Origin: CALZIK01 sp945787635
GTDB lineage: Bacteria > Acidobacteriota > Thermoanaerobaculia > Multivoradales > JAHEKO01
Assembly: GCA_947259725.1 (NCBI GenBank)
Contig: CAMYNM010000004.1
Span: 1 to 64,000, forward strand
Reading direction: 5' to 3'
Length of the DNA: 64,000 nt
The position numbers and the translations under genes were made by a program. The notes under the pieces are model-generated. The model ran no database searches. It was not told the origin of the DNA and saw only the letters and a program-made list of their open reading frames with translations. This document shows positions 8,393 through 17,838 of the stretch, piece after piece (the first letter of the stretch is position 1; every line of letters starts with the position of its first letter).

Positions 8393-8635
8393 CTTCACAC
8401 TCCTTCTTGTGGTGCGTTCAGGCAGGGCGCGACTTCGAATCGCTCACTCCCCCCTCTATTAAGAGATGCATTAATCTAGCGCAGGGCAGCCGGCGGAGCA
8501 AGCGCCGCGTCGCCCTGTCTTGGGGTTCGAAAACCCGGCTCGGGCCCTCATCCTTCACGAGCGCCCCATGCTAGCCTTCCGAGTCTCCCGCGAACGCGAT
8601 CGGCGCACTCTCGAACCACCTCTCGGAGGTCCCCC

Positions 8636-10237
8636 ATGGCGACGTTTCTCACTCGACGACTCGTGCAAGGTACTGCGGGACTCGCTCTCGTCACGCTCCT
8701 CGCCGCGACGCCCACCCTGGCGCAGGACAAGAACAAGCCCGAGGGCAAAGACGAGATGGCGCAGGCCAAAGAAGAACCCGAGCTCCCCGAGCGCAAGCTC
8801 CCACCCGACATGGCCCTTACCAAGGAGGCTCAGGTCACGATCCGCGGGAAGCGAGTTCCGTATCGCGTGACCACGGGCACGCAGCCGGTCTATGGCGAGG
8901 ACGGCGGCACGATCGCCGCCCTCCACTACACTTACTACCAGCGCACCGACGTCCCCGACACCAGTCGCCGGCCGCTTTTCATCTCCTTCAACGGCGGACC
9001 GGGCTCGGGGTCGCTTTGGATGCACCTCGGCTACACCAGCCCGAAGCAGTTGGTGATCGACGACGAGGGTTTTCCCATCCAGCCCTACGGAGTGCGCGAC
9101 AACCCGCACTCGATTCTCGACGTCGCCGACATCGTCTACGTCAATCCGGCCAACACCGGCTTTTCGCGAGTACTCGACGACGAGATCGACCGCAAGGTCT
9201 TCTTCGGCGTCGAAGCGGACATCACTTATCTCGCCGACTGGATCGATGTCTTCGTGTCGCGAATCGGGCGCTGGCGCTCGCCCAAGTACCTGATCGGCGA
9301 AAGCTACGGCACGACGCGGGTCTCGGGCCTGGCCGGGGAGCTCCAGAATCGCCACTGGATGTATTTGAACGGCGTGATCCTGGTCTCGCCCACCGGCCTG
9401 GGGATGGAAGCCGAAGGGCCCGCGCCCCGGTCTCCGGTTCTCAAACTCCCCTACTACGCGGCCGCGGCCCATTACCACGGGAAGCTCTCCGAGGAGCTTC
9501 AGAGCCTCGAGCTCCAGGAGCTTCTCGCCGAGGCCGAGCGCTTCACTCTGGACGACTACCTGCCCGCCCTCTCTCGGGGCGCCTTTCTTCCCGAAGAACG
9601 CAAGCTCGAGATCGCCCGCGGAGTCGCGCGATTCTCAGGCCTCTCGGAGCGCTTCGTCTTGGATCACAACCTTGCCGTGCCGGCGAGCGCGTTCTGGAAG
9701 GAGCTTCTGCGCGACGAGGGCTACACGATCGGGCGACTCGACTCGCGCTATCTCGGAGTCGATCGAAAAGCCGCCGGGGAAAGTTACGACTACCCGCCCG
9801 AGCTCACCTCCTGGAATCACGCCTTTGCGCCCGCCATCAACCACTACCTGCGCGAGGAGCTCGAGTTCGAAACCGACCTCCAGTACTACCTCTTCGGTCC
9901 GGTTCGGCCCTGGGAGGGCCGCAACGAGCACGACGTGGCCGAGGAGCTGCGCCGAGCGATGGCCCAGAATCCCTTTCTCAAGGTGATGGTGCAGTCCGGC
10001 TACTACGACGGAGCCACCGACTACTTCACCGCCAAGTACGTGCTCTGGAACCTCGACCGAAGTGGACGCCTGACCGACCGGATGCGCTTCGAGGGCTACG
10101 AGTCCGGCCATATGATGTACCTGCGCAACGAGGACCTGGCCTCGTCGAACCAGCACATCCGCGAGTTCATCGAGACGTCGACCCCGGCCGAGGGGGAGGC
10201 CGCCAAATACCGGAGAGTCAACGACGGGGGCGAGTGA
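8636..10237 (+). CDS. exported serine carboxypeptidase-like protein (peptidase S10)
   Basis: 533 residues with a signal peptide (LALVTLLAATPTLAQ) and a Lys/Glu-rich linker, then an alpha/beta-hydrolase fold of family S10. FNGGPGSGSLWMHLG carries the oxyanion and substrate-binding NGGPG motif. The catalytic triad is Ser223 (GESYG), Asp458 (YYDGATD) and His492 (ESGHMMY). GGAGG sits 6 nt before the ATG. It probably trims C-terminal residues from peptides outside the inner membrane. Its stop overlaps the start of the downstream ATPase gene (GTGA). Confidence 0.92.
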   Translation: MATFLTRRLVQGTAGLALVTLLAATPTLAQDKNKPEGKDEMAQAKEEPELPERKLPPDMALTKEAQVTIRGKRVPYRVTTGTQPVYGEDGGTIAALHYTYYQRTDVPDTSRRPLFISFNGGPGSGSLWMHLGYTSPKQLVIDDEGFPIQPYGVRDNPHSILDVADIVYVNPANTGFSRVLDDEIDRKVFFGVEADITYLADWIDVFVSRIGRWRSPKYLIGESYGTTRVSGLAGELQNRHWMYLNGVILVSPTGLGMEAEGPAPRSPVLKLPYYAAAAHYHGKLSEELQSLELQELLAEAERFTLDDYLPALSRGAFLPEERKLEIARGVARFSGLSERFVLDHNLAVPASAFWKELLRDEGYTIGRLDSRYLGVDRKAAGESYDYPPELTSWNHAFAPAINHYLREELEFETDLQYYLFGPVRPWEGRNEHDVAEELRRAMAQNPFLKVMVQSGYYDGATDYFTAKYVLWNLDRSGRLTDRMRFEGYESGHMMYLRNEDLASSNQHIREFIETSTPAEGEAAKYRRVNDGGE

Positions 10238-11769
10238 GGCGTTTGGCGGCCAAACCTCCACACCCCGCCTCCGACCTCCTGCGCGACCTCTCACTGCTGA
10301 TCCGGTCGCGCTACGGGCTCATCTTTCTGCGCACCGTCGAAGAGGACCGGGCCGAGATCCTGCTGCGCTACCTAGCCGACTCGATGAGCGTCGCGCTGTT
10401 CGTCTGGCGACGTTCCAAGGGCCTCAAGCGCTCGGGCCTCGATCGTGAGATCTACGAGACCAAGGACCTGATCAAAGCCCTGGCGCATGCCGAACGGAGC
10501 GAGCAGCCGGCGATCTATCAGTTTCGCGTCCACGAGTCGGATTTCGAAGATCCCACCTCGATCGAGCACCTGCGCGACGCCGCCGAGCCGTTTCAAAGTC
10601 GACCGGGAGCCCTGGTACTGACCGGCCCCGATGTCGAGGTACCGCGGCGACTCCAAGCACAGAGCGCTCTACTCCACTTGCCGCCTCCGGCTCCGCAGGA
10701 CTTCCAAGAGCTGATTCGGCACATTCTCCGAGACCTTTCACAGCGTATGAAGGTCGACTACACCCTCTCGAGGGAGGAGCTCAAGCAAGTGCTCAACGGC
10801 CTCCAGGGCCTGACGCTCATGGAAGCGGAAAAAGTGTTGACCAAAGCGATCATCGAGGACGGCAAGCTCTCGATCGACGACCTACAGGGCATCATCGACG
10901 CCAAGCGCGATGTCGTCGAAGAGGACGGTGTGCTCGAGTACTTTCCGATCGAGGAGAGCTTGGCCGAGATCGCCGGCCTGGACGCTCTCAAATCATGGCT
11001 GCGCCAGCGTCAGCAGCTGCTTTTGAACCCGAGCGGCGCAGAACGCTACAACTTGACCTTTCCGAAGGGCATCCTGTTGGTCGGAGTTCCCGGGTGTGGC
11101 AAGAGCCTGTCCGCCAAAGCGGTGGCGACGGAATGGAGCTTGCCGCTCTTGCGACTCGACCCGTCGCGTCTCTACAACAAATACATCGGTGAGACCGAAA
11201 AAAACTTCCGGCGCGCAGTGGCCACGGCCGAGCGGATCGCGCCGGTGATTCTGTGGATCGACGAACTGGAGAAAGCTTTCGCGAGTGGCGGCGACGAGGA
11301 CGGCGGCGTCTCAACGCGTGTTTTTGGGACGTTCTTGTCCTGGATGCAGGACCGCGAGGCGCCGGTCTTCGTGGTCGCCACCGCGAACGATGTCCACCGA
11401 CTGCCGCCGGAACTGTTGCGCAAAGGCCGCTTCGACGAGATCTTCTTCGTGGACCTTCCCGACCCGGCCTGCCGACGCCAGATCTTGGCCATTCACCTTG
11501 CCAAACGCGGTCAAGAGCCGACCGGGTTCGACCTCGAGCAGCTGGCCGCAGAAACTCACGACTTCAGCGGCGCCGAGCTCGAGCAGGCCGTGGTCGCAGC
11601 CCTGTTCACGGCATTCGCGGCCGAGCGCGAGCTCGACGGCGAGCTGCTGCTCGCCGAAATCCGCGCCACTCGGCCGCTCGCTCAGACGATGGCGGAAAAA
11701 ATCGAAGGTCTGCGCGCTTGGGCGGCCGGCCGCGTTCGCAGCGCGCAGTCGGAGGGCCCGGCCGGCTAG
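10234..11769 (+). CDS. Ycf46-like AAA ATPase
   Basis: 511 residues. The N-terminal half (LLIRSRYGLIFLRTVEEDRAE, ...VLTGPDVEVP...) is the region typical of Ycf46-like proteins. It is followed by a AAA+ module with Walker A GVPGCGKS (about residues 284-291), Walker B ILWIDELEKAF, sensor VVATANDV, Arg finger region LLRKGRFDEIF, and the C-terminal lid SGAELEQAVVAAL. The GTG start at 10234 is chosen because it overlaps the peptidase stop (GTGA) and is preceded by a G-rich stretch; the frame stays open further upstream but only as the shadow of the peptidase gene. Ycf46 proteins are poorly characterised ATPases, thought to act on protein complexes. Confidence 0.88.
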   Translation: MRRLAAKPPHPASDLLRDLSLLIRSRYGLIFLRTVEEDRAEILLRYLADSMSVALFVWRRSKGLKRSGLDREIYETKDLIKALAHAERSEQPAIYQFRVHESDFEDPTSIEHLRDAAEPFQSRPGALVLTGPDVEVPRRLQAQSALLHLPPPAPQDFQELIRHILRDLSQRMKVDYTLSREELKQVLNGLQGLTLMEAEKVLTKAIIEDGKLSIDDLQGIIDAKRDVVEEDGVLEYFPIEESLAEIAGLDALKSWLRQRQQLLLNPSGAERYNLTFPKGILLVGVPGCGKSLSAKAVATEWSLPLLRLDPSRLYNKYIGETEKNFRRAVATAERIAPVILWIDELEKAFASGGDEDGGVSTRVFGTFLSWMQDREAPVFVVATANDVHRLPPELLRKGRFDEIFFVDLPDPACRRQILAIHLAKRGQEPTGFDLEQLAAETHDFSGAELEQAVVAALFTAFAAERELDGELLLAEIRATRPLAQTMAEKIEGLRAWAAGRVRSAQSEGPAG

Positions 11770-11912
11770 AGGGCTGGCATCCAGGAGCGCGCCAAGCCCG
11801 GCTGGATGCACAGTACGGTCTCTACGTACGAAACTGAGTGAGCTTCATTGAAACCTTTGCTTTCCGTGGTCGTTTAAGCCATGTAACGACCACGGTAGTA
11901 GTAGGGAGACAA

Positions 11913-14549
11913 ATGAAGGCTCTTCCCATCGTCACAGCACTGCCCTTCTTGTGGCTGACCGCCGTTCCGGGCTGGTCGCAGGACGAGGTCGAGAAGCGCT
12001 CATACGAGGCTGCGCGGGTCACCGACGCGCCACCGGTCGTCGACGGGCGGCTCGAGGATCCGGTCTGGGACACGGTCGAGTGGTCCGGGGGGTTCGTTCA
12101 GCGACGGCCCATCGATGGCATCCCCCCAAGCTTCGATTCGCGGTTCAAAGTGGTCTATGACGACGACGCTCTCTACTTCGCATTCCACCTGCACGATGAC
12201 CCGACCAAGGTGACCAAGCAGCTCGCCCGCCGCGACTGGTTCCCGGGCGACTGGATCGAGGTCAACATCGATAGCCTGTTCGACCGCCGAACGGCCTTTT
12301 CGTTCACCTTCAGCCTGTCCGGGACTCGCGGCGACGAATTCATTTCGAACGACGGCGACAACTGGGACTCCAACTGGGACCCGGTGTGGACCGGGGCGGC
12401 CGAGGTCAGCGCCGATGGCTGGACGGCCGAGACACGGATTCCGTTGAGCCAGCTCCGTTTCAGCGCCGCCGAGGAACAGGTCTGGGGCCTTCAAGTCCAG
12501 CGCCGGCTCTATCGGCTCGAAGAGCGCTCCACCTGGCAGCGAATACCCAACGATCGGACCGGATGGGTCAGCAATTTCGGCGAGCTGCGCGGGCTGCGCA
12601 ATCTGCAACCCAAACGGCGCATCGAGCTGCTGCCGTACGCCGTGACTTCGCGAGAGACCTTCGAGGCGGAGGCGGGCAATCCCTTCCGCGACGGGGAAAC
12701 CACCGAGCTCGACGGAGGCATCGACGGCAAGATCGGCCTGACCAACAACCTGACACTCGATTTCACGGTCAATCCCGACTTCGGCCAGGTCGAGGCCGAC
12801 CCCTCCCAGGTCAACCTCTCGGCCTTCGAGACCTTCTTCTCGGAACGGCGGCCGTTTTTCGTCGAAGGCAAGAACATTTTCGACCTGCGCCTGGCGCCGG
12901 CCTTCACGGGCGGCTCCTTCACCCGGGATCTTCTCTTCTACTCGCGGCGGATCGGCCGCCAGCCGGGACACAGTCCGGACGTTCCCGACGATGCGTTCGC
13001 GGACGTCCCGCAAAACACCACGATCCTCGGCGCGTTCAAGCTTTCGGGCAAAACCGCTTCGGGCCTGTCGATCGGCCTGCTCGAGAGCTTCACGCCCAAG
13101 GAAGAAGCGACGATCGATCTCGAGGGCGAGCGCTCGAGGCTCACCGTCGAGCCCAAGACCAATTACTTCGTCGGCCGGCTGCAGCAGGACTTCCGCGATG
13201 GCGATCTGCTGCTGGGCGGAATCTTGACCGCCGTCAACCGCGACCTCGAACCGCACTTGTCGGAGATGAGGGACTCCGCCTACTCCGGTGGCGTCGATTT
13301 CAGCGCCTACTTCCATGACCGCGACTACCGCCTCGAAGCGGCGATCTTCGGAAGCGAGATCCAGGGCAGCCCCGCGTCGATGTTGGAAGCGCAGCAGTCC
13401 TCGGCACGCTACTACCAGCGCCCCGACAACACCGCCAACTCGCTCGATCCCTCCCGCACGTCGCTTTCCGGCCACGCCGGATCGGTTCGCTTCGAGCGCA
13501 CCGGCAACTCCGACTTGCGATTCCAAACCGGCGTCGCCTGGCGCTCGCCCGGTTTCGAGATCAACGACCTCGGGTTCATGAGAAGCGCCGACGAGATCAA
13601 CCAGTTCACCTGGGTCGGCTGGCGCAAGCAGGACCCCTTCAGCATCTTCGACCGCCTGAACGTCAACGGCAACCAGTGGCTCGACTGGGACTATGCCGGC
13701 AACTTCCTCGGCGCTCGGTACAACGTCAACAGCAATGCCGAGTTCAAGAACAAGTACTCCGCCGGCTTCAGCCTCACCCGCCAGGAAAGCCGCGTCTCGA
13801 ACACCGAGCTGCGCGGCGGCCCTTCCTCGAAGTGGCCGGGCTACTGGCAGCCCGAGGTCTGGGTCAACACCGACCGGCGCAGGAAGGTCAGCGGCGGCTT
13901 CGGCGCCTGGGGAACGAACGGCGACGAGGCGAGCCGTGATCAGCGTGAAGTGTGGGCCGACCTCGTCTATCGCCCCACCGACGCACTGCGACTCTCCTTG
14001 AGCTGGTCCCGAAACCGGGACCAGCCGGAGATGCAGTACGTCGGCACCCTCGACTTCGCATCCTCGGAACGGTACGTCTTCGGGAGTCTCGACCAGGAGA
14101 CCACAGCGCTCACCGTGCGCATCGACTACTCGATCAACCCCAACATCACCGTTCAGTACTACGGACAGCCCTTCATCTCCACCGGTCGCTACAATCAGTT
14201 CAAGCGCATCACCGACCCCAGAGCCGTCGCCTATCGCGACCGGTTTCGGAGCTTTGGCGACAGCCAGATAGCCTTCGCCGAGGATGGCTATCACGTCGAC
14301 GAGGACCTCGACGGAGCGGTCGACTACGTGATCGAGAACCCCGACTTCGACGTTCGCGATTTCAACTCGAACCTGGTCGTGCGCTGGGAGTACAGTCCCG
14401 GATCCTCCATATTCCTGGTCTGGAACCAGACCCGCTCGAATGGCTCACTGCTCGACGATCGCGCCTTCAGCAACGGCTTGAGCGAGCTCTTCTCGAAACC
14501 TGCCAACAACGTGATCCTCATCAAGCTGAGCAAATGGCTCTCGCCCTGA
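11913..14549 (+). CDS. DUF5916/CBM9-like outer-membrane beta-barrel protein
   Basis: 878 residues with signal peptide (ALPFLWLTAVPGWSQ). The N-terminal domain (about 30-220) has the carbohydrate-binding module 9-like pattern APPVVDGRLEDPVWD...DALYFAFHLHDDPTK. The long C-terminal part has alternating beta strands with aromatic girdles, e.g. FTVNPDFGQVEADPSQVNL and ERRPFFVEG, which are hallmarks of DUF5916. AGGGAG precedes the ATG. Likely an outer-membrane channel or receptor handling polysaccharide, inferred from the CBM9-like part. Confidence 0.88.
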   Translation: MKALPIVTALPFLWLTAVPGWSQDEVEKRSYEAARVTDAPPVVDGRLEDPVWDTVEWSGGFVQRRPIDGIPPSFDSRFKVVYDDDALYFAFHLHDDPTKVTKQLARRDWFPGDWIEVNIDSLFDRRTAFSFTFSLSGTRGDEFISNDGDNWDSNWDPVWTGAAEVSADGWTAETRIPLSQLRFSAAEEQVWGLQVQRRLYRLEERSTWQRIPNDRTGWVSNFGELRGLRNLQPKRRIELLPYAVTSRETFEAEAGNPFRDGETTELDGGIDGKIGLTNNLTLDFTVNPDFGQVEADPSQVNLSAFETFFSERRPFFVEGKNIFDLRLAPAFTGGSFTRDLLFYSRRIGRQPGHSPDVPDDAFADVPQNTTILGAFKLSGKTASGLSIGLLESFTPKEEATIDLEGERSRLTVEPKTNYFVGRLQQDFRDGDLLLGGILTAVNRDLEPHLSEMRDSAYSGGVDFSAYFHDRDYRLEAAIFGSEIQGSPASMLEAQQSSARYYQRPDNTANSLDPSRTSLSGHAGSVRFERTGNSDLRFQTGVAWRSPGFEINDLGFMRSADEINQFTWVGWRKQDPFSIFDRLNVNGNQWLDWDYAGNFLGARYNVNSNAEFKNKYSAGFSLTRQESRVSNTELRGGPSSKWPGYWQPEVWVNTDRRRKVSGGFGAWGTNGDEASRDQREVWADLVYRPTDALRLSLSWSRNRDQPEMQYVGTLDFASSERYVFGSLDQETTALTVRIDYSINPNITVQYYGQPFISTGRYNQFKRITDPRAVAYRDRFRSFGDSQIAFAEDGYHVDEDLDGAVDYVIENPDFDVRDFNSNLVVRWEYSPGSSIFLVWNQTRSNGSLLDDRAFSNGLSELFSKPANNVILIKLSKWLSP

Positions 14550-14719
14550 CAAGCAGTCATATTCATGAGCGGCCGTCGTGCCCAGTGTTGATATGCCAGG
14601 AATCATGGTCAACAGCGAGCCCGTCTTCGTTGGACACAGGACCGGGTCCTACGACATCACATTCGACCTATCCCTCCATCCCGAGGAGACGGGGATCGCA
14701 TTTCGTGGGCCGCTATCCC

Positions 14720-15361
14720 CTAGTCCAACTCGACCAAGATGTCGCCGATCTGCAGGTCGATATCGAGGCGAGCCGAACCGGAGCCATCGGTCCAACTGAC
14801 TTCCTTGCCGACGAGCAAGGGCCGCCGCTGCCGGCCGTCGCTTCCGAAAGCGTGGATTTCGGCGTCCCCGATTCCGGCATCCAGTAAGACGGAATGAACG
14901 TCGGCCTGCGCCATGCGAACGCTGAGATCGCCGATCCACATATCCACCGCCAGGTCCTGACGGAGGTCTTCGACTTCGAGCTCACCGACGCCCATCTTGA
15001 TGTCTACCGGGCTCATCCGTGGTACTCGAACGACCGCCTCGAAATCGATCCGCTTCGCCCTCCGCTTGTTGAGGCCTTCGAACACGAGCTCGACCCCGCC
15101 CTCCGAAGCTCTCGCCACCACCCGCAGCTCCTCGAGCTTGCGCACGCACCTGGGCTTTCCCTTACGACAGGTAGCCGTCAAATGCGCTTCGAGCTGGTCC
15201 TGATCCGTGCCGACAATACGCAGCTCGCCGGCCTTGAACTCCACTTTGACGGGTTCATCCACCACCACAACCGGGTCGGACGCGAACTCCCTGGTCACCT
15301 CGTGGGCCGATAGCGGCGCGACGAGAAGGAGCGAAAGGCAGGAGAATACTCGCGTTTTCAT
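14720..15361 (-). CDS. exported DUF4097-like protein
   Basis: 213 residues with a signal peptide (MKTRVFSCLSLLLVAPLSA). The mature part alternates strands such as FKAGELRIVGTDQDQLEAHL and GVGELEVEDL, GIGDAEIHAFG, giving the right-handed beta-repeat look of DUF4097/DUF2807 putative adhesins. GGAGG is 5 nt before the ATG at 15359-15361. Two Cys in TCRKGKPRC could form a disulfide. Function unknown; probably a periplasmic or surface beta-solenoid. Confidence 0.65.
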   Translation of the reverse strand: MKTRVFSCLSLLLVAPLSAHEVTREFASDPVVVVDEPVKVEFKAGELRIVGTDQDQLEAHLTATCRKGKPRCVRKLEELRVVARASEGGVELVFEGLNKRRAKRIDFEAVVRVPRMSPVDIKMGVGELEVEDLRQDLAVDMWIGDLSVRMAQADVHSVLLDAGIGDAEIHAFGSDGRQRRPLLVGKEVSWTDGSGSARLDIDLQIGDILVELD

Positions 15362-15435
15362 GGCCACCTCCGGGCAAAAAGCACCATGCTCGACACTACG
15401 CCACCCGTCTGCGGGAAGTTTCGCTGTGATCGCCG

Positions 15436-17178
15436 TCAGGGCGAGTCCATAAAACAGCCGATGTTGTTGTTGTAGATGAGGTCGCGGATCTTGTTCTCAT
15501 ACGTAGCATGGCTCTTGGCGCCGACCGCCGCTGACGATTTGCGCACGTCCAAGTAGTAGTCGACGTAGTCACAAAACCACAGCCCGGGGTCTTTGAACTC
15601 ACCGCCGTACTTGGCTCGGTCGATATACATTTTTCGCAGGTTGTACCACATGGAATACACGTCGGCCGCTGCGAAGTAGTCGCCTTTGCCGGCGAGGGAC
15701 GTGTCGTCATCGTCTCGGCTGTCGTGCCAGTCGCAGAGGGCCTTGATGATGTTGCCGCGCCACTGCGCCCCTTCCCCGAGCGGCCCATTGAGCGGCGTGT
15801 TGGCGTTGTCGTCGAAGCTCGAGCGATCGCAGCCCCGCGTCGGCTCGAATACCGCTCTCGAGATGTACTCCGCCCAGGCTTCCTTGAACGCTATCTGCCG
15901 AGAGACCGCCTTGGCGCTATCCCCGGCCGAAATACCCACGCCGTCGAAACCATAGCCTCCGTCCCAGGCGCGCTGCATGATGATGTGACCGTACTCGTGG
16001 GCCGGCGTCGTACCGCTCACCCATTGCGGCGTCGCGATCGGAACGGGAAACGTCTGGATTACGTTGCGCGACTCGAAGGTCGAGATGGCAACCTCGTCGG
16101 GTGCCCGCGCCGTCGCCGTCGAGCTCTTGTCCGACGGATAGTGAAACTCGATCTCTCCGAACGTGTCCTTGTAAAAGGGGATCTCGCCGTCCCGATGAAG
16201 CACGAGCATCGAGTCCACGATCGAAGCGTAGTAGTTGGCCGCGATGGACACGTCGTGGGCGGCCGTCGGATGCGTACCGGACGGGTTGAAGTTCATCCGC
16301 CCGACATCGATATTGGCTCCTGCACTGACCTTGACGCGGTTGCTGTTCGAAGCGCCCGGATGGTAGAGCGAGTAGGGGTCGCCATCCTCGTCGCGGATCG
16401 AAAAGCACCATTCGCCACAGTAGCGTGTCCGGACACTGAGCTTGATGGTCGTCTTTTTCAGCTTGTCGCTGTCACATGGGTCGTTGGTCGAGATCGTCGC
16501 CGAGAACGAGCCGTCGTAGGCCACGGCAACACTGGCTACGGTGTCTTCTTTCTTGCAGTCCCAGGCGGTCGGGCCGAAGAAGCCCTCATCGATCTCGATG
16601 ACGTCGACGACCATGTACTTGGCACCGAGCCAGTTGGTGGAGCAGGCCGAGCCGTCGTCACGCACACCGTTGGGATCGCAGCGCTGGCCGACGTCGCCGT
16701 CCGGCTCCCGCCGGTCCGCAAAGAGACCGTGCTTGCGTCGGTCGTTGTAGAAGACGGTGCCGGTGATCGTTGCAGTGCTGCCGGAGCTTCGAGCGAGTTG
16801 GGCGGAGTCCCTTTCGACCAGCGCCTTTGCCTCCGCGAGCTTCGGATCAACCACTCGCTTTTCGACGATCGCGGGCCCCGCGTCTTTGCGGGACGCTCGG
16901 TCCCTGGGTTCGACCTTGAAATCCTCGGCGGACACCTCTTGAACCTCCGGTTTCGGAGCCTTCGCGCGGACGACACCGTCTTGAGCTCGCAGCTCCGCAG
17001 AAGGCTCCGCTTCGACCTTTGCTTGGTTCGGCTGCCCGGAACGGCCGTTCTCGGCCGATCGCAGTAGCGAGCTGACCAACTCCTTTTCGGCAGCGGCCCG
17101 TCCAGCACCGGCCCACGCTCCCGAAGCCAGGACAACGAGAACGACGAGCACACAGAATCTTCGAGTTCGATTCATCAC
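15436..17178 (-). CDS. exported HEYGH zinc metallopeptidase-like protein
   Basis: 580 residues with signal peptide (VLVVLVVLASGAWAGAGRA), an unstructured charged region to about 130, then a beta-rich middle with six or more Cys (CDPNG, CSTNW, CDSDK, YCGEWCF). A C-terminal metallopeptidase-like domain follows: zinc motif HEYGH in TTPAHEYGHIIMQ and, about 38 residues later, EAWAEYISR supplying a likely third ligand Glu, as in gluzincins. GAAGG lies 8 nt before a GTG at 17178, with an ATG immediately after it. No known family recognised with certainty; likely a secreted protease. Confidence 0.7.
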   Translation of the reverse strand: MMNRTRRFCVLVVLVVLASGAWAGAGRAAAEKELVSSLLRSAENGRSGQPNQAKVEAEPSAELRAQDGVVRAKAPKPEVQEVSAEDFKVEPRDRASRKDAGPAIVEKRVVDPKLAEAKALVERDSAQLARSSGSTATITGTVFYNDRRKHGLFADRREPDGDVGQRCDPNGVRDDGSACSTNWLGAKYMVVDVIEIDEGFFGPTAWDCKKEDTVASVAVAYDGSFSATISTNDPCDSDKLKKTTIKLSVRTRYCGEWCFSIRDEDGDPYSLYHPGASNSNRVKVSAGANIDVGRMNFNPSGTHPTAAHDVSIAANYYASIVDSMLVLHRDGEIPFYKDTFGEIEFHYPSDKSSTATARAPDEVAISTFESRNVIQTFPVPIATPQWVSGTTPAHEYGHIIMQRAWDGGYGFDGVGISAGDSAKAVSRQIAFKEAWAEYISRAVFEPTRGCDRSSFDDNANTPLNGPLGEGAQWRGNIIKALCDWHDSRDDDDTSLAGKGDYFAAADVYSMWYNLRKMYIDRAKYGGEFKDPGLWFCDYVDYYLDVRKSSAAVGAKSHATYENKIRDLIYNNNIGCFMDSP

Positions 17179-17382
17179 TTGGTTTGCCTTCTTCCAACTA
17201 GTTTCTAAGTACGCAGGGCCGTCCCACCGCAGAGATGGACGTTGCGTCTGAAAGACCTCAGCCCTCCGCTGATTCGTTGGAGGATTAGACGAACGTCGCG
17301 CTGATTTGTCTCACCGGCATGCCCCGGTGTAGTGGCGCCCCAAGAATCCTCTGGCACTCCAACGTAACGCAGGGTGACTTGC

Positions 17383-17838
17383 TCACTGGACCTCTTGGCA
17401 AGCGCGCACCGCGCTGGAGAAGAACTTACCTTTCTGGACCCTCGAGATGACGGCTGCCGCAATCAGCTCGTCGAGGGCGACCGTGACACAGCTCTTGTAG
17501 GCCTTGAAGGTGGGCCAGTCGCCGTCGAAGCTGCAGGGTATCTCCGGAAAGAGGACCTCGACGCCACTGAGGACGTTCTCCAAACGGTTCCGCACACCGT
17601 CCGGCCAAAGGACCTAGACCTGGCCCTTGTCGCCCCGGCCCAAGCCGAATGTCCCCTCGAGACTGTCCTGCGAGGCGTAACTGGAGCCACCGATGACCGG
17701 CCGCAACACCGAGCTGCCGGACTCCGGGGTGAACCTCACCACAGCGCCGATGTCATCTCGATTGACGGACCCACTCGAAGTCGTCAGCGGGAGCTGCGCT
17801 CCCCGCCTACACCAGCAGTCGTTCGTCGGGACCGTTGC
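17383..17838 (-). pseudogene. ASPIC/UnbV C-terminal domain remnant with internal stop
   Basis: Reading on from the stop of the phytase-like gene in the same frame, the minus strand encodes VNRDDIGAVVRF, GGSSYASQDSLEGTFGLG, then V-stop-VLWPDGVRNRLENV and about 50 more residues to a TGA at 17383. This is the ASPIC/UnbV pattern (NRDGIGA...GGSSYLSQ...HFGLG...VEVRWPDG). The TAG at 17614-17616 sits where VEV has its Glu, so GAG to TAG is the simplest explanation. The N-terminal FG-GAP part of such proteins is absent. It is a truncated, disabled fragment. Confidence 0.7.

Noticed and set aside
8519..8545. tRNA-like T-arm (GGGGTTCGAAAACCC)
   Set aside because: No acceptor, D or anticodon arms can be built around it, and it lies in a promoter-like gap.
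9016..10233. N-terminal extension of the Ycf46-like ATPase into the peptidase gene
   Set aside because: The frame is open but reads the peptidase gene out of frame with an Arg/Pro-rich translation. The GTGA overlap at 10234 gives a normal start.
12000..14294. Long minus-strand open frame opposite the DUF5916 gene
   Set aside because: It is antisense to a gene with clear signal peptide, domain motifs and Shine-Dalgarno. Long opposite-strand frames are expected in GC-rich coding DNA and the translated sequence is low in recognisable motifs.
15724..17067. 447-codon plus-strand frame opposite the HEYGH protein
   Set aside because: Antisense shadow; the minus strand has the signal peptide, zinc motif and start site.
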